Shown: positions 26,781-36,577, numbered from the stretch's first letter. The stretch: 64,000 nucleotides of DNA from ZLKRG08 sp046048895 (GCA_046048895.1 JBJOFF010000005.1:49288-113287); one strand, 5' to 3'. Numbers and translations are program-made. Notes: a model not told the origin generated them from the letters alone.

Positions 26781-28267
26781 TAGCGAGCACCTCCTAGTAC
26801 TGGAGCTTTATCAAGTAATGGGGCGCCCCATTTAGAGAGCAGCGCCGCTTCTAGAGCAGCTCCAGCGTTATAAAGGCGCTGATCTTCCATTGCAGGAGCC
26901 ATGATTTGGAATCCAACTGGCAGGTTATCTTCATCGGCTAAACCTGAAGGCAGAGACATTCCACAGATTCCAGCTAAGTTAACTGGAATTGTCGCAACGT
27001 CATTTAAATACATTGCAAGTGGATCATTGCTCTTTTCGCCAATTTTAAATGCAGTGGTTGGCGCAGTTGGCGAAACCAAAATATCTACACCGGCAAATGC
27101 CTTTGCATAATCCTGCATAATCAAAGTGCGAACCTTCTGTGCACTTCCGTAATACGCATCGTAGTAACCACTTGAAAGCGCATAGGTGCCTAGGATGATG
27201 CGACGTTTAACTTCGCGACCAAAGCCTGCTTCTCGAGTCGCGTTCATAACTGCTTCGGCATCGCCTTCACCAACACGCATTCCATAGCGCATCGCATCAA
27301 AGCGAGCTAAGTTAGATGAACATTCAGATGGCGCAATTAGATAATATGCAGCAAGCGCATACTCAAAAGATGGACAAGATACTTCAACAATCTCCGCACC
27401 AAGCGATGCAAGCAATTCGATAGATTCATTGAAGCGATTTAGAACGCCTTTTTGATACCCGTCTCCTTGTAGTTCTTTGATTACGCCAACTTTTAAACCT
27501 TTTACATTTGCGCGCTTCGCAGCTTCGACAACTTTTGGAGTTGGAGCATTAATAGAAGTGGAATCTTTTGGATCATGACCAGCAATTGCTTCATGAAGTA
27601 GCGCCGCATCAAGCACGGTACGCGCACAAGGTCCGCCCTGATCAAGTGAAGATGAGAAAGCAATCATGCCGTAGCGAGAAACGGCGCCGTAAGTAGGCTT
27701 GACGCCAACGGTGCCAGTTACCGCTGCCGGTTGGCGAATAGAGCCTCCAGTATCGGTACCAAGTGCCAACGGCGCTTCAAAAGCAGCAAGAGATGCAGAA
27801 GATCCACCGCCAGAGCCACCCGGAATTCGAGATAAATCCCAAGGGTTATGAGTTGGATGGTACGCAGAGTTCTCTGTCGAAGAGCCCATGGCAAATTCAT
27901 CCATATTGGTCTTACCCAGAATGACAATGCCATTCTGCTTTAAATTTGCAGTAACGGTTGCATCGTAAGGTGGACGCCAACCTTCGAGCATCTTTGAACC
28001 TGCAGTGGTTGGGATGCCTTTTTGAGTAAAGATATCTTTTAGCGCAACCGGAACGCCCGCAAGCGGCGCTAAGGTGTCGCCTTTAGCACGCGAATCATCT
28101 ACTGATTTTGCCTGCGCAAGTGCACCTTCTTTATCTAAATGTAGAAATGCTTTTACTTCTCCATCAACTTCTGCGATGCGATCAAAGTGTGCATTAACTA
28201 ATTCAACAGATGAAATCTCTTTTGCAGCTAACGCGGCTGCCATTTCGGATGCGTTTTTGCGAATCAT
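26780..28267 (-). CDS. gatA: Asp/Glu-tRNA amidotransferase subunit A
   Basis: This 495-residue amidase-signature enzyme releases ammonia from glutamine for GatB. The catalytic Lys lies in GVPVALKDIF (about residue 78), and the Ser-cisSer pair is in the GGSGGGSSASLAA and GTDTGGSIRQPA segments. The overlap with gatC is 4 bases (ATGA) and with gatB one base. Intact and of family length. Confidence 0.97.
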   Translation of the reverse strand: MIRKNASEMAAALAAKEISSVELVNAHFDRIAEVDGEVKAFLHLDKEGALAQAKSVDDSRAKGDTLAPLAGVPVALKDIFTQKGIPTTAGSKMLEGWRPPYDATVTANLKQNGIVILGKTNMDEFAMGSSTENSAYHPTHNPWDLSRIPGGSGGGSSASLAAFEAPLALGTDTGGSIRQPAAVTGTVGVKPTYGAVSRYGMIAFSSSLDQGGPCARTVLDAALLHEAIAGHDPKDSTSINAPTPKVVEAAKRANVKGLKVGVIKELQGDGYQKGVLNRFNESIELLASLGAEIVEVSCPSFEYALAAYYLIAPSECSSNLARFDAMRYGMRVGEGDAEAVMNATREAGFGREVKRRIILGTYALSSGYYDAYYGSAQKVRTLIMQDYAKAFAGVDILVSPTAPTTAFKIGEKSNDPLAMYLNDVATIPVNLAGICGMSLPSGLADEDNLPVGFQIMAPAMEDQRLYNAGAALEAALLSKWGAPLLDKAPVLGGAR

Positions 28268-28560
28268 TCTTCACCCAAAATCTGAGGCACTCGGAATCGC
28301 TGCTCTTCTTGTGCAGGTGCTCCACTCAACGCGTCATCTGGAGAAAGTGATGGAATAACTACATCTGGACGAGTTACGTTGCTAATTGGAAGCGGATGAG
28401 ATGTCGGTTGGACATCAGCAAGTGGTGCTCCCTGAATTCGATCGACTGCGCCCAAAATAACTGCGAACTCAGATGAAAGTGCATCCATCTCGGCGTCAGT
28501 TAATTCGATGCGTGCGAGCTTTGCTAACTTGGCAACTTCAGCACGTGAAAGGCTAGACAT
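28264..28560 (-). CDS. gatC: Asp/Glu-tRNA amidotransferase subunit C
   Basis: This 98-residue small subunit stabilises the GatA-GatB interface. The typical pattern VAKLAKLARIELTDAE at the N-terminus and DVQPTSHPLP in the middle are present. It starts 37 bases after proA and overlaps gatA by 4 bases. Confidence 0.95.
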   Translation of the reverse strand: MSSLSRAEVAKLAKLARIELTDAEMDALSSEFAVILGAVDRIQGAPLADVQPTSHPLPISNVTRPDVVIPSLSPDDALSGAPAQEEQRFRVPQILGEE

Positions 28561-28597
28561 GCGGTGAATTCTAATTAATTAATCAGATGCTGGCGAA

Positions 28598-29875
28598 TTA
28601 GTTGCGAATTTGGCCATTACCAGTGACGACCCAGGTGGTGGTGGTCATCTGTTCTAAGCCCATTGGACCACGGGCGTGTAATTTCTGATTTGAGATGCCA
28701 ATTTCAGCGCCAAATCCCATCTGCTCGCCATCGGTAAATCGAGTAGATGCATTGATCATTACTGCAGCACAATCAGAGAGTTTTACGAATTTGTCGGCAG
28801 TTTCTTTATTCTCAGTAACGATAGATTCTGTGTGATTAGTGCCGAATTTCGCAATGTGTGCCGAAGCGGCTTCTACCGAATCAACCACGCCAACATTCAT
28901 CTCTAAAACTCCGTATTCAGTAGCCCAATTCTCTGCGGTTGCCGCTTGAGCACGAATTCCCAAAATCTCCGCCGCCTTTGCAGCTTCGGCATCGGCATGA
29001 AGTACTACCCCAGATTCATTTAGTGCTTTGAGCGCCATTGGTAAAAACTTTGGCGCAATATCTTTATGAACTAGCAGCGTCTCTGCCGCATTACAGACAG
29101 ATGGACGATGAGTCTTTGAATTAATCAGAATTGGAATAGCTTTGTCTAAATCTGCATCTTTATCTACATAAACATGGCAGACACCTGCGCCAGTTTCGAT
29201 AGTTGGCACGATTGCTTCGTCGACCACCATGCGAATTAAATTGGCAGAGCCACGTGGAATTACTAAATCAACATGGCCGCGAGCCTTCAGTAACGCCATT
29301 GTGGTGGCGCGATCATTGGCCGGAATTAATTGAATAACTTCAGGGGAAATTTTGCTCTTTGCAAGTGCATCCTTCATAACCTTAACTAAAATCTGATTAC
29401 TGCTTTCAGCCGATGATGAACCACGAAGTAGCGCCGCATTACCGCTCATCAAAAGAATTACCGCGGCGTCTACCGTGACATTTGGACGAGCCTCATAGAC
29501 CATTCCAATTACGCCAAATGGAACTGAAATCTGGCGCAGATGTAAACCATTTGGCAATGTGCGTTCGCGCAGTGTTTGACCAAGTGGATCTGGTAATTCG
29601 GCAACTTGGCGCGCGCCGCTTGCGATCCCTTTGATACGGGCTTCGTTTAACATCAATCGATCCAGTAGTTGGCTATTTAAACCATCGCGCTTTCCGCGTT
29701 CCATGTCTGCTTGATTAGCTTCTTGAATTTCAAAGGTACGCGCTTCGATTTCATCTGCTATCGCCAACAACGCTGCAGCGCGTTCGGCGCCAGTTGCAAC
29801 GGAAAGAGTGCGTGCGGCGGTGCGTGCCTGATCGGCTAAATCATTGACTAAAGCTTGCGCATCCATGACGAGCAT
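28598..29875 (-). CDS. proA: Glutamate-5-semialdehyde dehydrogenase (gamma-glutamyl phosphate reductase)
   Basis: This 425-residue enzyme reduces gamma-glutamyl phosphate to the semialdehyde in proline synthesis. Key segments are MVYEARPNVTVDAA, GSSSAESSNQ, and the catalytic cysteine in HRPSVCNAAETLLVH; the C-terminal ARGPMGLEQMTTTTW is typical. An ATG at codon 4 is an alternative start. proB lies nearby but is separated from it by an oppositely oriented hydrolase gene, so the usual proBA pair has been split. Only 24 bases separate its start from that of the divergent hydrolase. Confidence 0.95.
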   Translation of the reverse strand: MLVMDAQALVNDLADQARTAARTLSVATGAERAAALLAIADEIEARTFEIQEANQADMERGKRDGLNSQLLDRLMLNEARIKGIASGARQVAELPDPLGQTLRERTLPNGLHLRQISVPFGVIGMVYEARPNVTVDAAVILLMSGNAALLRGSSSAESSNQILVKVMKDALAKSKISPEVIQLIPANDRATTMALLKARGHVDLVIPRGSANLIRMVVDEAIVPTIETGAGVCHVYVDKDADLDKAIPILINSKTHRPSVCNAAETLLVHKDIAPKFLPMALKALNESGVVLHADAEAAKAAEILGIRAQAATAENWATEYGVLEMNVGVVDSVEAASAHIAKFGTNHTESIVTENKETADKFVKLSDCAAVMINASTRFTDGEQMGFGAEIGISNQKLHARGPMGLEQMTTTTWVVTGNGQIRN

Positions 29876-29899
29876 CTTACTTGAGGCTACTCTATTGGC

Positions 29900-31057
29900 G
29901 TGTTCAAATTTCTAAAGCGCACTCTTGTTACCGTCCTAGTGCTCTATTTAGCGCTATTCGGATTTACTAAAGCGATTCGATATCCAGAGCCGATTGCAGC
30001 AATTAAATTGGGTCTAGCACCGGCTTCCAAAACTCCTGACTTAATGCCAGCGCACATAATCGAACCAGCAGACAGCCGAATCTCATGGGCCACCGGTAAT
30101 GCAAATCTACCTAGCCAAGTTAATTATGACGGCGAAATGATTTCACTTGAGAAATTCATGACGGATACCGAAACCAATGCTTTCTTGGTAATTAAAGATG
30201 GCAAATTGGTCTTCGAGAAGTATTTCAATGGCAAGACCAAAGATACTTTGTTACCGACTTACTCGGTAGCCAAGACGCTGACCTCAATCATGATTGGCCA
30301 ATTAATCTCTGCTGGCAAATTAAAAGAGAGCGATACTTTTGTCAGCATTCTGCCAGAATATAAAGTTGGCACCAGTTTCGATCAAGTAACCATTAGAAAT
30401 TTACTCGACATGAGCTCTGGTATCGGAGTTAGCGATAATTATCCGACTGGCCCAGCTGGTTGGGGCGTTGCCATTGCTCAGATGTATGCCTCAACAGATA
30501 TTCCATGGTGGCTGCATCACAATCAGAGAATGCAAGACGAACCAGGTACCAAACCAGAGTATCGAAGTGTTGATACTCAACTTCTTGGCATGGTGATTAA
30601 AAAGATTACTGGCACCACAGTCTCTGAGTATTTCCAGAAAAATGTTTGGCAACCAATTGGCGCACAGAGCCAAGCAAAGTGGAATGTAGATAAAGTTGGT
30701 GGAATCGAAAAGACTTTCTGTTGCTTTAATGCCACTGCAAGGGACTTTGCCAGAGTTGGACAATTATTTGTAAATAATGGAGCTGCAAATATCGGTGGCG
30801 GCTCTGTAATCAGCGCTAGCTACCTAAAGCGCATGAATACTCCAGTGGTGACGCTCGATTACAACTGGGGATATGCCGCGCAGACTTGGCACCCATTCCC
30901 TGATTCCACGTTATTACTTGGTCTGCATGGGCAATATATTTATATTCAACCTAAAGAGCAGGTTGTGGTGATCAAATTAAGCGATTTGCCTACTAGTGCT
31001 GATGGAATTAGCGCAAAAATTGTGCCGGTTTTGCAGCAGATTGCTAGTTCAATTTAA
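29900..31057 (+). CDS. Beta-lactamase-fold serine hydrolase
   Basis: This 385-residue protein starts with GTG, has an N-terminal signal or membrane anchor (LVTVLVLYLALFGF), and belongs to the class C beta-lactamase/esterase family. The nucleophile motif SxxK is SVAK around residue 125, followed by MSSGIG and the tyrosine motif in YRSVDTQLLG; HGQY near the C-terminus stands for the third motif. It may be an esterase, 6-aminohexanoate-dimer-type hydrolase or cell-wall peptidase; substrate is unknown. It lies inserted between proA and proB and overlaps the end of proB by 9 bases. No Shine-Dalgarno is seen; a TACTCT box 6 bases before the GTG suggests a leaderless message. Confidence 0.85.
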   Translation: MFKFLKRTLVTVLVLYLALFGFTKAIRYPEPIAAIKLGLAPASKTPDLMPAHIIEPADSRISWATGNANLPSQVNYDGEMISLEKFMTDTETNAFLVIKDGKLVFEKYFNGKTKDTLLPTYSVAKTLTSIMIGQLISAGKLKESDTFVSILPEYKVGTSFDQVTIRNLLDMSSGIGVSDNYPTGPAGWGVAIAQMYASTDIPWWLHHNQRMQDEPGTKPEYRSVDTQLLGMVIKKITGTTVSEYFQKNVWQPIGAQSQAKWNVDKVGGIEKTFCCFNATARDFARVGQLFVNNGAANIGGGSVISASYLKRMNTPVVTLDYNWGYAAQTWHPFPDSTLLLGLHGQYIYIQPKEQVVVIKLSDLPTSADGISAKIVPVLQQIASSI

Positions 31058-32167
31058 AATAACTAAATCGTCGCGATGAACTAATTCGCGTTCAAATTCT
31101 GCACCTAGAGTTGCGGCTAGCTCCTTTGTGGAACGACCCAACATCTGCGGAATCTCATCGCTATCAAAATTAACAATTCCGCGAGCAATTACGTTGCCTT
31201 TAGAATCTACTAAATCCACCGTTTCGCCGGCATCAAAAGTTCCTTCAATTGCGGTTACTCCTGCAGGAAGCAATGAGACCTTCTTTTCAAGAATTGCAGT
31301 TACTGCACCTGCATCCAAAATTAATTTTCCACTAGAGACAGAGGCATGCGCCAACCAGAGTGCGCGGGCATTGTTTTTGGATTCCTTTGGCATAAAGATG
31401 GTGCCAAATTCCTCTCCTTTAATAGCGTTAGCTAAATCTTTTGCGCTAGTTAAAAGCATGGCGGTGCCAGCGCTAGTAGCAATCTTTGCCGCTTCAATTT
31501 TGGTAACCATGCCACCGCTACCGACCCCCGCAATTCCGGCGCCACCTAATTTAATATCTGAAATTTCAGATAAGTCACTTACCTGAGAAATTTTCTTTGC
31601 ACCTGCATCTGAAGGTGGCGCATCGTAAAGCGCGTCAATATCTGAAACTAGAACCAATAAATCAGCTTGAGTAAGCAGCGCAACTAACGCAGCCAAGCGA
31701 TCGTTATCGCCGAAGCGAATTTCAGAAGTTCCGACTGTGTCATTTTCGTTAATTACCGGCACTACGCCCATAGAAATTAATTTAAAGAGTGCGCGTTGTG
31801 CATTTGAATAATGGGATCGTCGAACCACATCCGTAGTTGTAAGCAGCACTTGCGATGCAGTGATTCCGTATCGCGCAAAACTTTCAGTGTAGCGATGAAT
31901 TAAAAGACCTTGACCTACTGATGCCGCGGCTTGTTGGGTGGATAGATCTTTTGGTCTGGTCTGCAATCCAAGCGGCGCCAAACCAGCGGCAATCGCACCT
32001 GATGACACTACTAATACCTCTGCCCCACGTTTACGCGCATAAGCAACAACATCAACTAATCGATCAACTGCAGCGGCATCTAATCCACTGCCAGCTGCAC
32101 CAGTTAGTGATGAACTACCGATTTTAATGACGATGCGTTTGGCATCTGTGATTAATTTACGACTCAT
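31049..32167 (-). CDS. proB: Glutamate 5-kinase
   Basis: This 372-residue kinase phosphorylates glutamate in the first step of proline synthesis. Amino-acid-kinase motifs are RIVIKIGSSSLTG at the start, VVSSGAIAAGLAPLG, and VINENDTVGTSEIRFGDND. The C-terminal PUA domain begins near residue 275. A longer frame from 32272 would run 116 bases into obg; the ATG chosen gives the standard MSRKLITDAKRIV start and overlaps obg by 11 bases. The order rplU-rpmA-obg-proB is standard for actinobacteria. Confidence 0.95.
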   Translation of the reverse strand: MSRKLITDAKRIVIKIGSSSLTGAAGSGLDAAAVDRLVDVVAYARKRGAEVLVVSSGAIAAGLAPLGLQTRPKDLSTQQAAASVGQGLLIHRYTESFARYGITASQVLLTTTDVVRRSHYSNAQRALFKLISMGVVPVINENDTVGTSEIRFGDNDRLAALVALLTQADLLVLVSDIDALYDAPPSDAGAKKISQVSDLSEISDIKLGGAGIAGVGSGGMVTKIEAAKIATSAGTAMLLTSAKDLANAIKGEEFGTIFMPKESKNNARALWLAHASVSSGKLILDAGAVTAILEKKVSLLPAGVTAIEGTFDAGETVDLVDSKGNVIARGIVNFDSDEIPQMLGRSTKELAATLGAEFERELVHRDDLVILN

Positions 32168-33632
32168 CATCTTCGACTTCCGGTGTGCTTGGGTTAGAAA
32201 CGTTGTACTCCCATTGTCTCGCAATTTCATCTTCAGATAGCTGATCTTGAACTTTGTCGGCCTTCCAAACATTGTCTAAACGCGCATCTTCGCCGCGGCG
32301 TTGCAAATTCTTAGAAAGCATTTCAGCGCCTGCTTCGATAGTTGGTTCCCAATCAAAGACCACTGCATACTGATCATTACCGATGCGAACTTCGGAACCT
32401 GCTACTGCACCTGCTTTAAAGAGCGCTTTTTCAACTCCTGCTTGCGCCAAACGATCTGCCAAATAACCAACTGCTTCAGAGTTACCGAAATTGGTCTGTC
32501 GAACCCAACGCTCAACGCGCTTTCCGATCACTGTAAAAGTTCCGTCGCCATTTGCAAATACTTGGAATCCGGAATCATCCACTGCGGTTGGACGAATCAC
32601 GATGCGAGTGCGTTCCTCTTTTATAGCGTTCGCACGTGAACTCTGAACCAACTTAGCCATTGCATAAAGTAAATCTTGTAAACCTTCGCGAGAAGCTGCA
32701 GATACTGGATAAACCTCATAGCCTTTATCTTGCAGAGTCTTGGTAACCATCTCGGCCATAACTTTTCCATCTGGCAAATCAGTTTTATTTAGCGCCACAA
32801 TTCTTGGGCGATCATCTAGTCCGCCATATTGCTTTAGCTCTGATTCAATAATCTCTAGATCATCGACTGGGTTGCGATCAGTTTCTAAAGTTCCGCAATC
32901 AAGAACGTGCACTAATGCAACACAACGTTCAACGTGACGTAAGAATTCAAGACCTAAACCTTTGCCTTGTGATGCACCCGGAATCAAACCTGGTACATCG
33001 GCAACTGTAAATCGAGTATCTCCAACACTAACTACACCAAGATTTGGAACCAATGTTGTAAATGGATAGTCCGCAATCTTTGGACGTGCCGCAGAAATCG
33101 CGGCAATTAGCGATGATTTACCAGCGCTTGGAAAACCAACCAGCGCAATATCAGCAACGCTTTTTAACTCTAAAACTAAGGTGCGCTCTTCGCCAGGAAC
33201 GCCAAGGAGTGCAAAACCTGGTGCGCGACGTTTTGATGACGCCAGCGCAGCATTTCCAAGTCCACCGCGTCCACCTTCAGCAGCCATAAATGTGGTGCCA
33301 TTACCAACTAAATCTGCGAGTTGATTACCTTTTTCATCGTAAACAACTGTTCCAGATGGCACGCCAAGAATTAAATCTTCACCTTGTGAACCATCTTTGC
33401 GATCGCCATAACCTTGTCTGCCATTAGTAGCGCGGCGATGTGGTGAATGATGAAAATCTAAAAGTGTAGTTACATTTGGGTCGACAACTAAAACAATGTC
33501 ACCGCCGCGACCGCCATTGCCACCATCTGGTCCGCCAAGTGGTTTAAATTTTTCGCGATGGATAGAGACGCAACCATCGCCGCCTTTTCCGGCAGCAACT
33601 TGAAGGGTTACACGATCAACAAATGTTGTCAT
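32157..33632 (-). CDS. obg: Obg-family GTPase
   Basis: This 491-residue GTPase associates with the 50S subunit and is essential in most bacteria. It has the glycine-rich Obg fold (AGKGGDGCVSIHREKFKPLGG), G1 GFPSAGKSSL, G3 DVPGLI, G4 NKTD and the C-terminal OCT domain around residues 345-425 typical of Gram-positive Obg, followed by an acidic tail. It follows a terminator after rpmA, so some control at that point is likely. Confidence 0.97.
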   Translation of the reverse strand: MTTFVDRVTLQVAAGKGGDGCVSIHREKFKPLGGPDGGNGGRGGDIVLVVDPNVTTLLDFHHSPHRRATNGRQGYGDRKDGSQGEDLILGVPSGTVVYDEKGNQLADLVGNGTTFMAAEGGRGGLGNAALASSKRRAPGFALLGVPGEERTLVLELKSVADIALVGFPSAGKSSLIAAISAARPKIADYPFTTLVPNLGVVSVGDTRFTVADVPGLIPGASQGKGLGLEFLRHVERCVALVHVLDCGTLETDRNPVDDLEIIESELKQYGGLDDRPRIVALNKTDLPDGKVMAEMVTKTLQDKGYEVYPVSAASREGLQDLLYAMAKLVQSSRANAIKEERTRIVIRPTAVDDSGFQVFANGDGTFTVIGKRVERWVRQTNFGNSEAVGYLADRLAQAGVEKALFKAGAVAGSEVRIGNDQYAVVFDWEPTIEAGAEMLSKNLQRRGEDARLDNVWKADKVQDQLSEDEIARQWEYNVSNPSTPEVEDDES

Positions 33633-33652
33633 TGTTATTCCCTTCTACTGAA

Positions 33653-33686
33653 TAAAAAAGCGGACCAGCATCTGCCGGCCCGCTTT
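33653..33686 (-). terminator. Intrinsic terminator after rpmA
   Basis: A 10-bp stem AAAGCGGGCC/GGTCCGCTTT with one G-T pair and a 10-base loop is followed by a run of T on the minus strand. It lies 16 bases after rpmA and about 20 before obg, so obg-proB are probably fed by readthrough or by a separate promoter. Confidence 0.8.
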
Positions 33687-33702
33687 AGTTAAAACCGAAT
33701 AT

Positions 33703-33966
33703 TTAAGCTACTGGTTGTACAGGTTGTACGTTTACAACATCACGGCCACGTGCGCGACCGAATTCAACTGCACCAGCTGCGAGCGCAAATAGTGTGTCGT
33801 CTTTACCGCGACCAACATTTGCACCTGGGTGAAACTTTGTTCCACGTTGACGAACCAGAATTTCGCCTGCCTTAACTACCTGACCACCGAATCGCTTAAT
33901 ACCAAGGTACTGTGGATTGGAGTCGCGACCGTTACGGGTTGAGGAGACACCTTTTTTACTTGCCAT
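33703..33966 (-). CDS. rpmA: 50S ribosomal protein L27
   Basis: This is L27, 87 residues, whose N-terminus reaches the peptidyl transferase centre. The typical MASKKGVSSTRNGRDSN start and LVRQRGTKFHPG are present. The N-terminus lacks the extra leader residues that are cut off in Firmicutes. It lies 29 bases after rplU. Confidence 0.97.
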   Translation of the reverse strand: MASKKGVSSTRNGRDSNPQYLGIKRFGGQVVKAGEILVRQRGTKFHPGANVGRGKDDTLFALAAGAVEFGRARGRDVVNVQPVQPVA

Positions 33967-33995
33967 TTAATTCAGCTCCTTAACTTCTCTATAAC

Positions 33996-34310
33996 TTACT
34001 TTGCGCCGTTGATAGCGGTAATTTTTACTTTGGTTAGCTGTGCGCGGAAACCTTCGCGACGGCGGTAACCGGTCTTTGACTTGTAACGAAGGATGTGGAT
34101 CTTTGGTCCCTTGGTCTGATCGACAACTTCACCAGTTACCTTCACACCAGATAGCACCTTTGGATCAGAAGTTACTGACGCACCGTCAACAACAAGAACA
34201 GCTGGGAATGAAACAGTTGATCCAGCTGCAGCGTCGATGTGATCGACGGTAACTGTGTCGCCAACTGCGACCTTCTCCTGGCGTCCGCCAGCTTTAACGA
34301 TTGCGTACAT
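33996..34310 (-). CDS. rplU: 50S ribosomal protein L21
   Basis: This is L21, 104 residues, a large-subunit protein binding 23S rRNA. The signature MYAIVKAGGRQEKVAVGD and the C-terminal KTGYRRREGFR are intact. It has AGGAAG before the start, and a 170-base gap upstream holds a strong hairpin. Confidence 0.97.
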   Translation of the reverse strand: MYAIVKAGGRQEKVAVGDTVTVDHIDAAAGSTVSFPAVLVVDGASVTSDPKVLSGVKVTGEVVDQTKGPKIHILRYKSKTGYRRREGFRAQLTKVKITAINGAK

Positions 34311-34400
34311 TTCTTCCTTCTTAACTTACCTAGTTTCTAAAAGCTCTCTCGAGCAGGGTCGTATCTTACGATTTGAGCGGTCACTAACTCAAATCGAACT
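34311..34400 (-). promoter_or_regulatory. rplU leader with strong hairpin
   Basis: A perfect 9-bp inverted repeat CGATTTGAG/CTCAAATCG with a 10-base loop lies at 34369-34396, followed about 12 bases later by a small GCTC-GAGA-GAGC hairpin and TTTT (near 34345-34360). The first hairpin has no T-run. Together they resemble a ribosomal-protein leader able to switch between readthrough and termination, as known for L21 in Firmicutes. This is an inference. Confidence 0.45.
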
Positions 34401-34480
34401 CCCTTTACGCGGAACCTCTCACAAATTGCTAATGCGGTGTGCTCGGACACAAATCGGCTTAATTCGGGGCTGCTGACCCT

Positions 34481-36577
34481 TTATTGGCCGGGAGTCACCA
34501 CGCCTGTAGAGACCGCCCTGCGACGCTTACGTGGTTTGGTGCCTCGAGCCTCGCTCTTAAAGCTCTTCTCAGCTGGTTCATGTTGATCTGATTGATCTGA
34601 GCCTTCAACATGCTCATCAGGTGAATCTTCGTTAAGCCCAGCAAATGCCGGCGCTGCAGCCTTTGCGCGCACAGGTTCGGTATGAATATGAATACCGCGG
34701 CCATTGCATGAATCGCAAGTAGTACTAAATGCTTCAATCAAACCTTGTCCGATGCGCTTACGAGTTAGCTGGACCAATCCTAGTGAAGTTACTTCGGCAA
34801 CTTGGTGCTTGGTGCGGTCGCGACCTAAGCATTCAATTAATCGACGCATAACTGCTTCGCGATTTGATTCAAGAATCATGTCGATAAAGTCAATAACTAC
34901 GATGCCACCTAAGTCGCGAAGTCGTAATTGACGCGCAATCTCTTCGGCTGCTTCAAGGTTATTTTTGGTAACAGTCTCTTCTAAGTTTCCGCCCTTACCA
35001 ATGAACTTACCGGTATTAACATCGATTACCACCATCGCTTCGGTGCGATCGATAACTAACGAACCACCTGAAGGAAGATAAACCTTACGATCAAATGCTT
35101 TAGCCAGTTGTTCATCAACTCGGTAATCTGTGAATAGATCGCCAGTGCCAGTGTACTTCTCAATCTTCTTTGAAAGTTCTGGTGCGATAAATCCTAAATA
35201 TTCAGAGATTTGATTGTGAACATCGTCGCCTTGAACTTTTAGGATTTCGAAGTCTTCACTGAAAATATCGCGAATTACTCGAACCGCTAAATCTGGCTCG
35301 GTGTAAAGCGCAACCGGTGGATGGAAATTTGGATTCTGGGTCTTCTGGTAAATCTCTTCCCATTGCGCCTTTAGTCGCTCAATATCGCCTGTTAGCTCTG
35401 CTTCGCTAACTCCTTCTGCAGCGGTACGAACAATTACGCCAGCCTCTTCAGGAACTAAACCTTTAAGAATATTCTTGATGCGATTGCGTTCTGACTCTGG
35501 AAGTCTGCGAGAAATACCGCTCATTCCACCGCCAGGTACATAAACAACATAACGGCCAGGCAATGAAATCTGGCTAGTTAAACGCGCACCCTTTTGGCCA
35601 ATTGGATCTTTAGTGACCTGTACTAAAACTGGTTGGCCAGTTTTTAAAACTGTTTCAATCTTACGTGGTGCGGACTCCTCCATTCCGGCGGCATCCCAAT
35701 TAACTTCGCCTGCATATAGAACTGCGTTACGTCCTTTTCCAATATCTACGAAAGCAGCTTCCATTGATGGAAGGACGTTTTGAACTTTTCCAAGATAAAC
35801 GTTGCCTACATATGAGATTGATGAATTTCGATTTACATAATGTTCGACCATTACGCCATCTTCAATTACACAAATCTGCGTGCGATCACCTTTTTGGCGA
35901 ACTAACATCTCGCGCTTTACTTCATCGCGACGTGCCATTAATTCACCTTCGGTGATGATGGTTCCGCGACGGCGATAAGTTTCGCGATATTCGCGACGAT
36001 CTTCGCGATGGCGGCCTTCACGGCGATGATGGCGATCACGACGGTTGCCACGATCATTTCGATCAGCGCGTTCTGCACGCTCTGGGCGTTCTGGTCGTTC
36101 CTTAGCTTCGCGTACCTTTACAACTGTTGGTACGCCATCTTCATCAACCATCTCTCCGGCTTGAACGCCATCTTCTGCGCCACGACGGCGACGGCGACGG
36201 CGATGTGAAGTTGCGCTATCTTCTGCTGAATCATCTGCTTCAACTAATTCGTTTGCATTAGTTGTCTCTTCTTGTCCTTTGCGACGACCACGGCCACCGC
36301 GACGGCGACGGCGTCCACCGCGACGTGAATCTTCATCTTCTTGCTTTTCAGAGATCGCTTTGCTGCTCTCTTTAGCCTTCGCCTTTGCAGCTGGCTTCTC
36401 TTTCTTAGCAGGCTTGATCTCGACTGCTGGAGCTGCTTGGAATATTGGAGTTGCAACAACAGCAGGAACGGCCTTCTTGCGGGTTTTCTTCTCTGCTGGA
36501 GCCTCTGAACTTGAAGTTACTTCAGGGGCAGCTTTCTTACTTGCGCGCTTACGCGGCGCTTTTGGCTCATCGGCCAT
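34481..36577 (-). CDS. rne: Ribonuclease E/G
   Basis: This enzyme of about 698 residues cuts single-stranded RNA in mRNA decay and rRNA/tRNA maturation. The N-terminal 200 residues are disordered: Lys/Ala-rich, then Arg-rich blocks (GGRRRRRGGRGRR, HRRRRRRRG). The catalytic core follows, with an S1 domain (VGNVYLGKVQNVLPSMEAAFVDIG), the metal aspartates in MVVIDVNTGKF and GGIVVIDFIDM, and the zinc-link TCDSCNGRG. A short Arg/Lys tail ends the protein. ATG is used here with AAGGA 10 bases upstream; a GTG two codons earlier and an ATG eight codons earlier are alternatives. The split of disordered N-terminus and core is the actinobacterial form. Confidence 0.95.
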   Translation of the reverse strand: MADEPKAPRKRASKKAAPEVTSSSEAPAEKKTRKKAVPAVVATPIFQAAPAVEIKPAKKEKPAAKAKAKESSKAISEKQEDEDSRRGGRRRRRGGRGRRKGQEETTNANELVEADDSAEDSATSHRRRRRRRGAEDGVQAGEMVDEDGVPTVVKVREAKERPERPERAERADRNDRGNRRDRHHRREGRHREDRREYRETYRRRGTIITEGELMARRDEVKREMLVRQKGDRTQICVIEDGVMVEHYVNRNSSISYVGNVYLGKVQNVLPSMEAAFVDIGKGRNAVLYAGEVNWDAAGMEESAPRKIETVLKTGQPVLVQVTKDPIGQKGARLTSQISLPGRYVVYVPGGGMSGISRRLPESERNRIKNILKGLVPEEAGVIVRTAAEGVSEAELTGDIERLKAQWEEIYQKTQNPNFHPPVALYTEPDLAVRVIRDIFSEDFEILKVQGDDVHNQISEYLGFIAPELSKKIEKYTGTGDLFTDYRVDEQLAKAFDRKVYLPSGGSLVIDRTEAMVVIDVNTGKFIGKGGNLEETVTKNNLEAAEEIARQLRLRDLGGIVVIDFIDMILESNREAVMRRLIECLGRDRTKHQVAEVTSLGLVQLTRKRIGQGLIEAFSTTCDSCNGRGIHIHTEPVRAKAAAPAFAGLNEDSPDEHVEGSDQSDQHEPAEKSFKSEARGTKPRKRRRAVSTGVVTPGQ

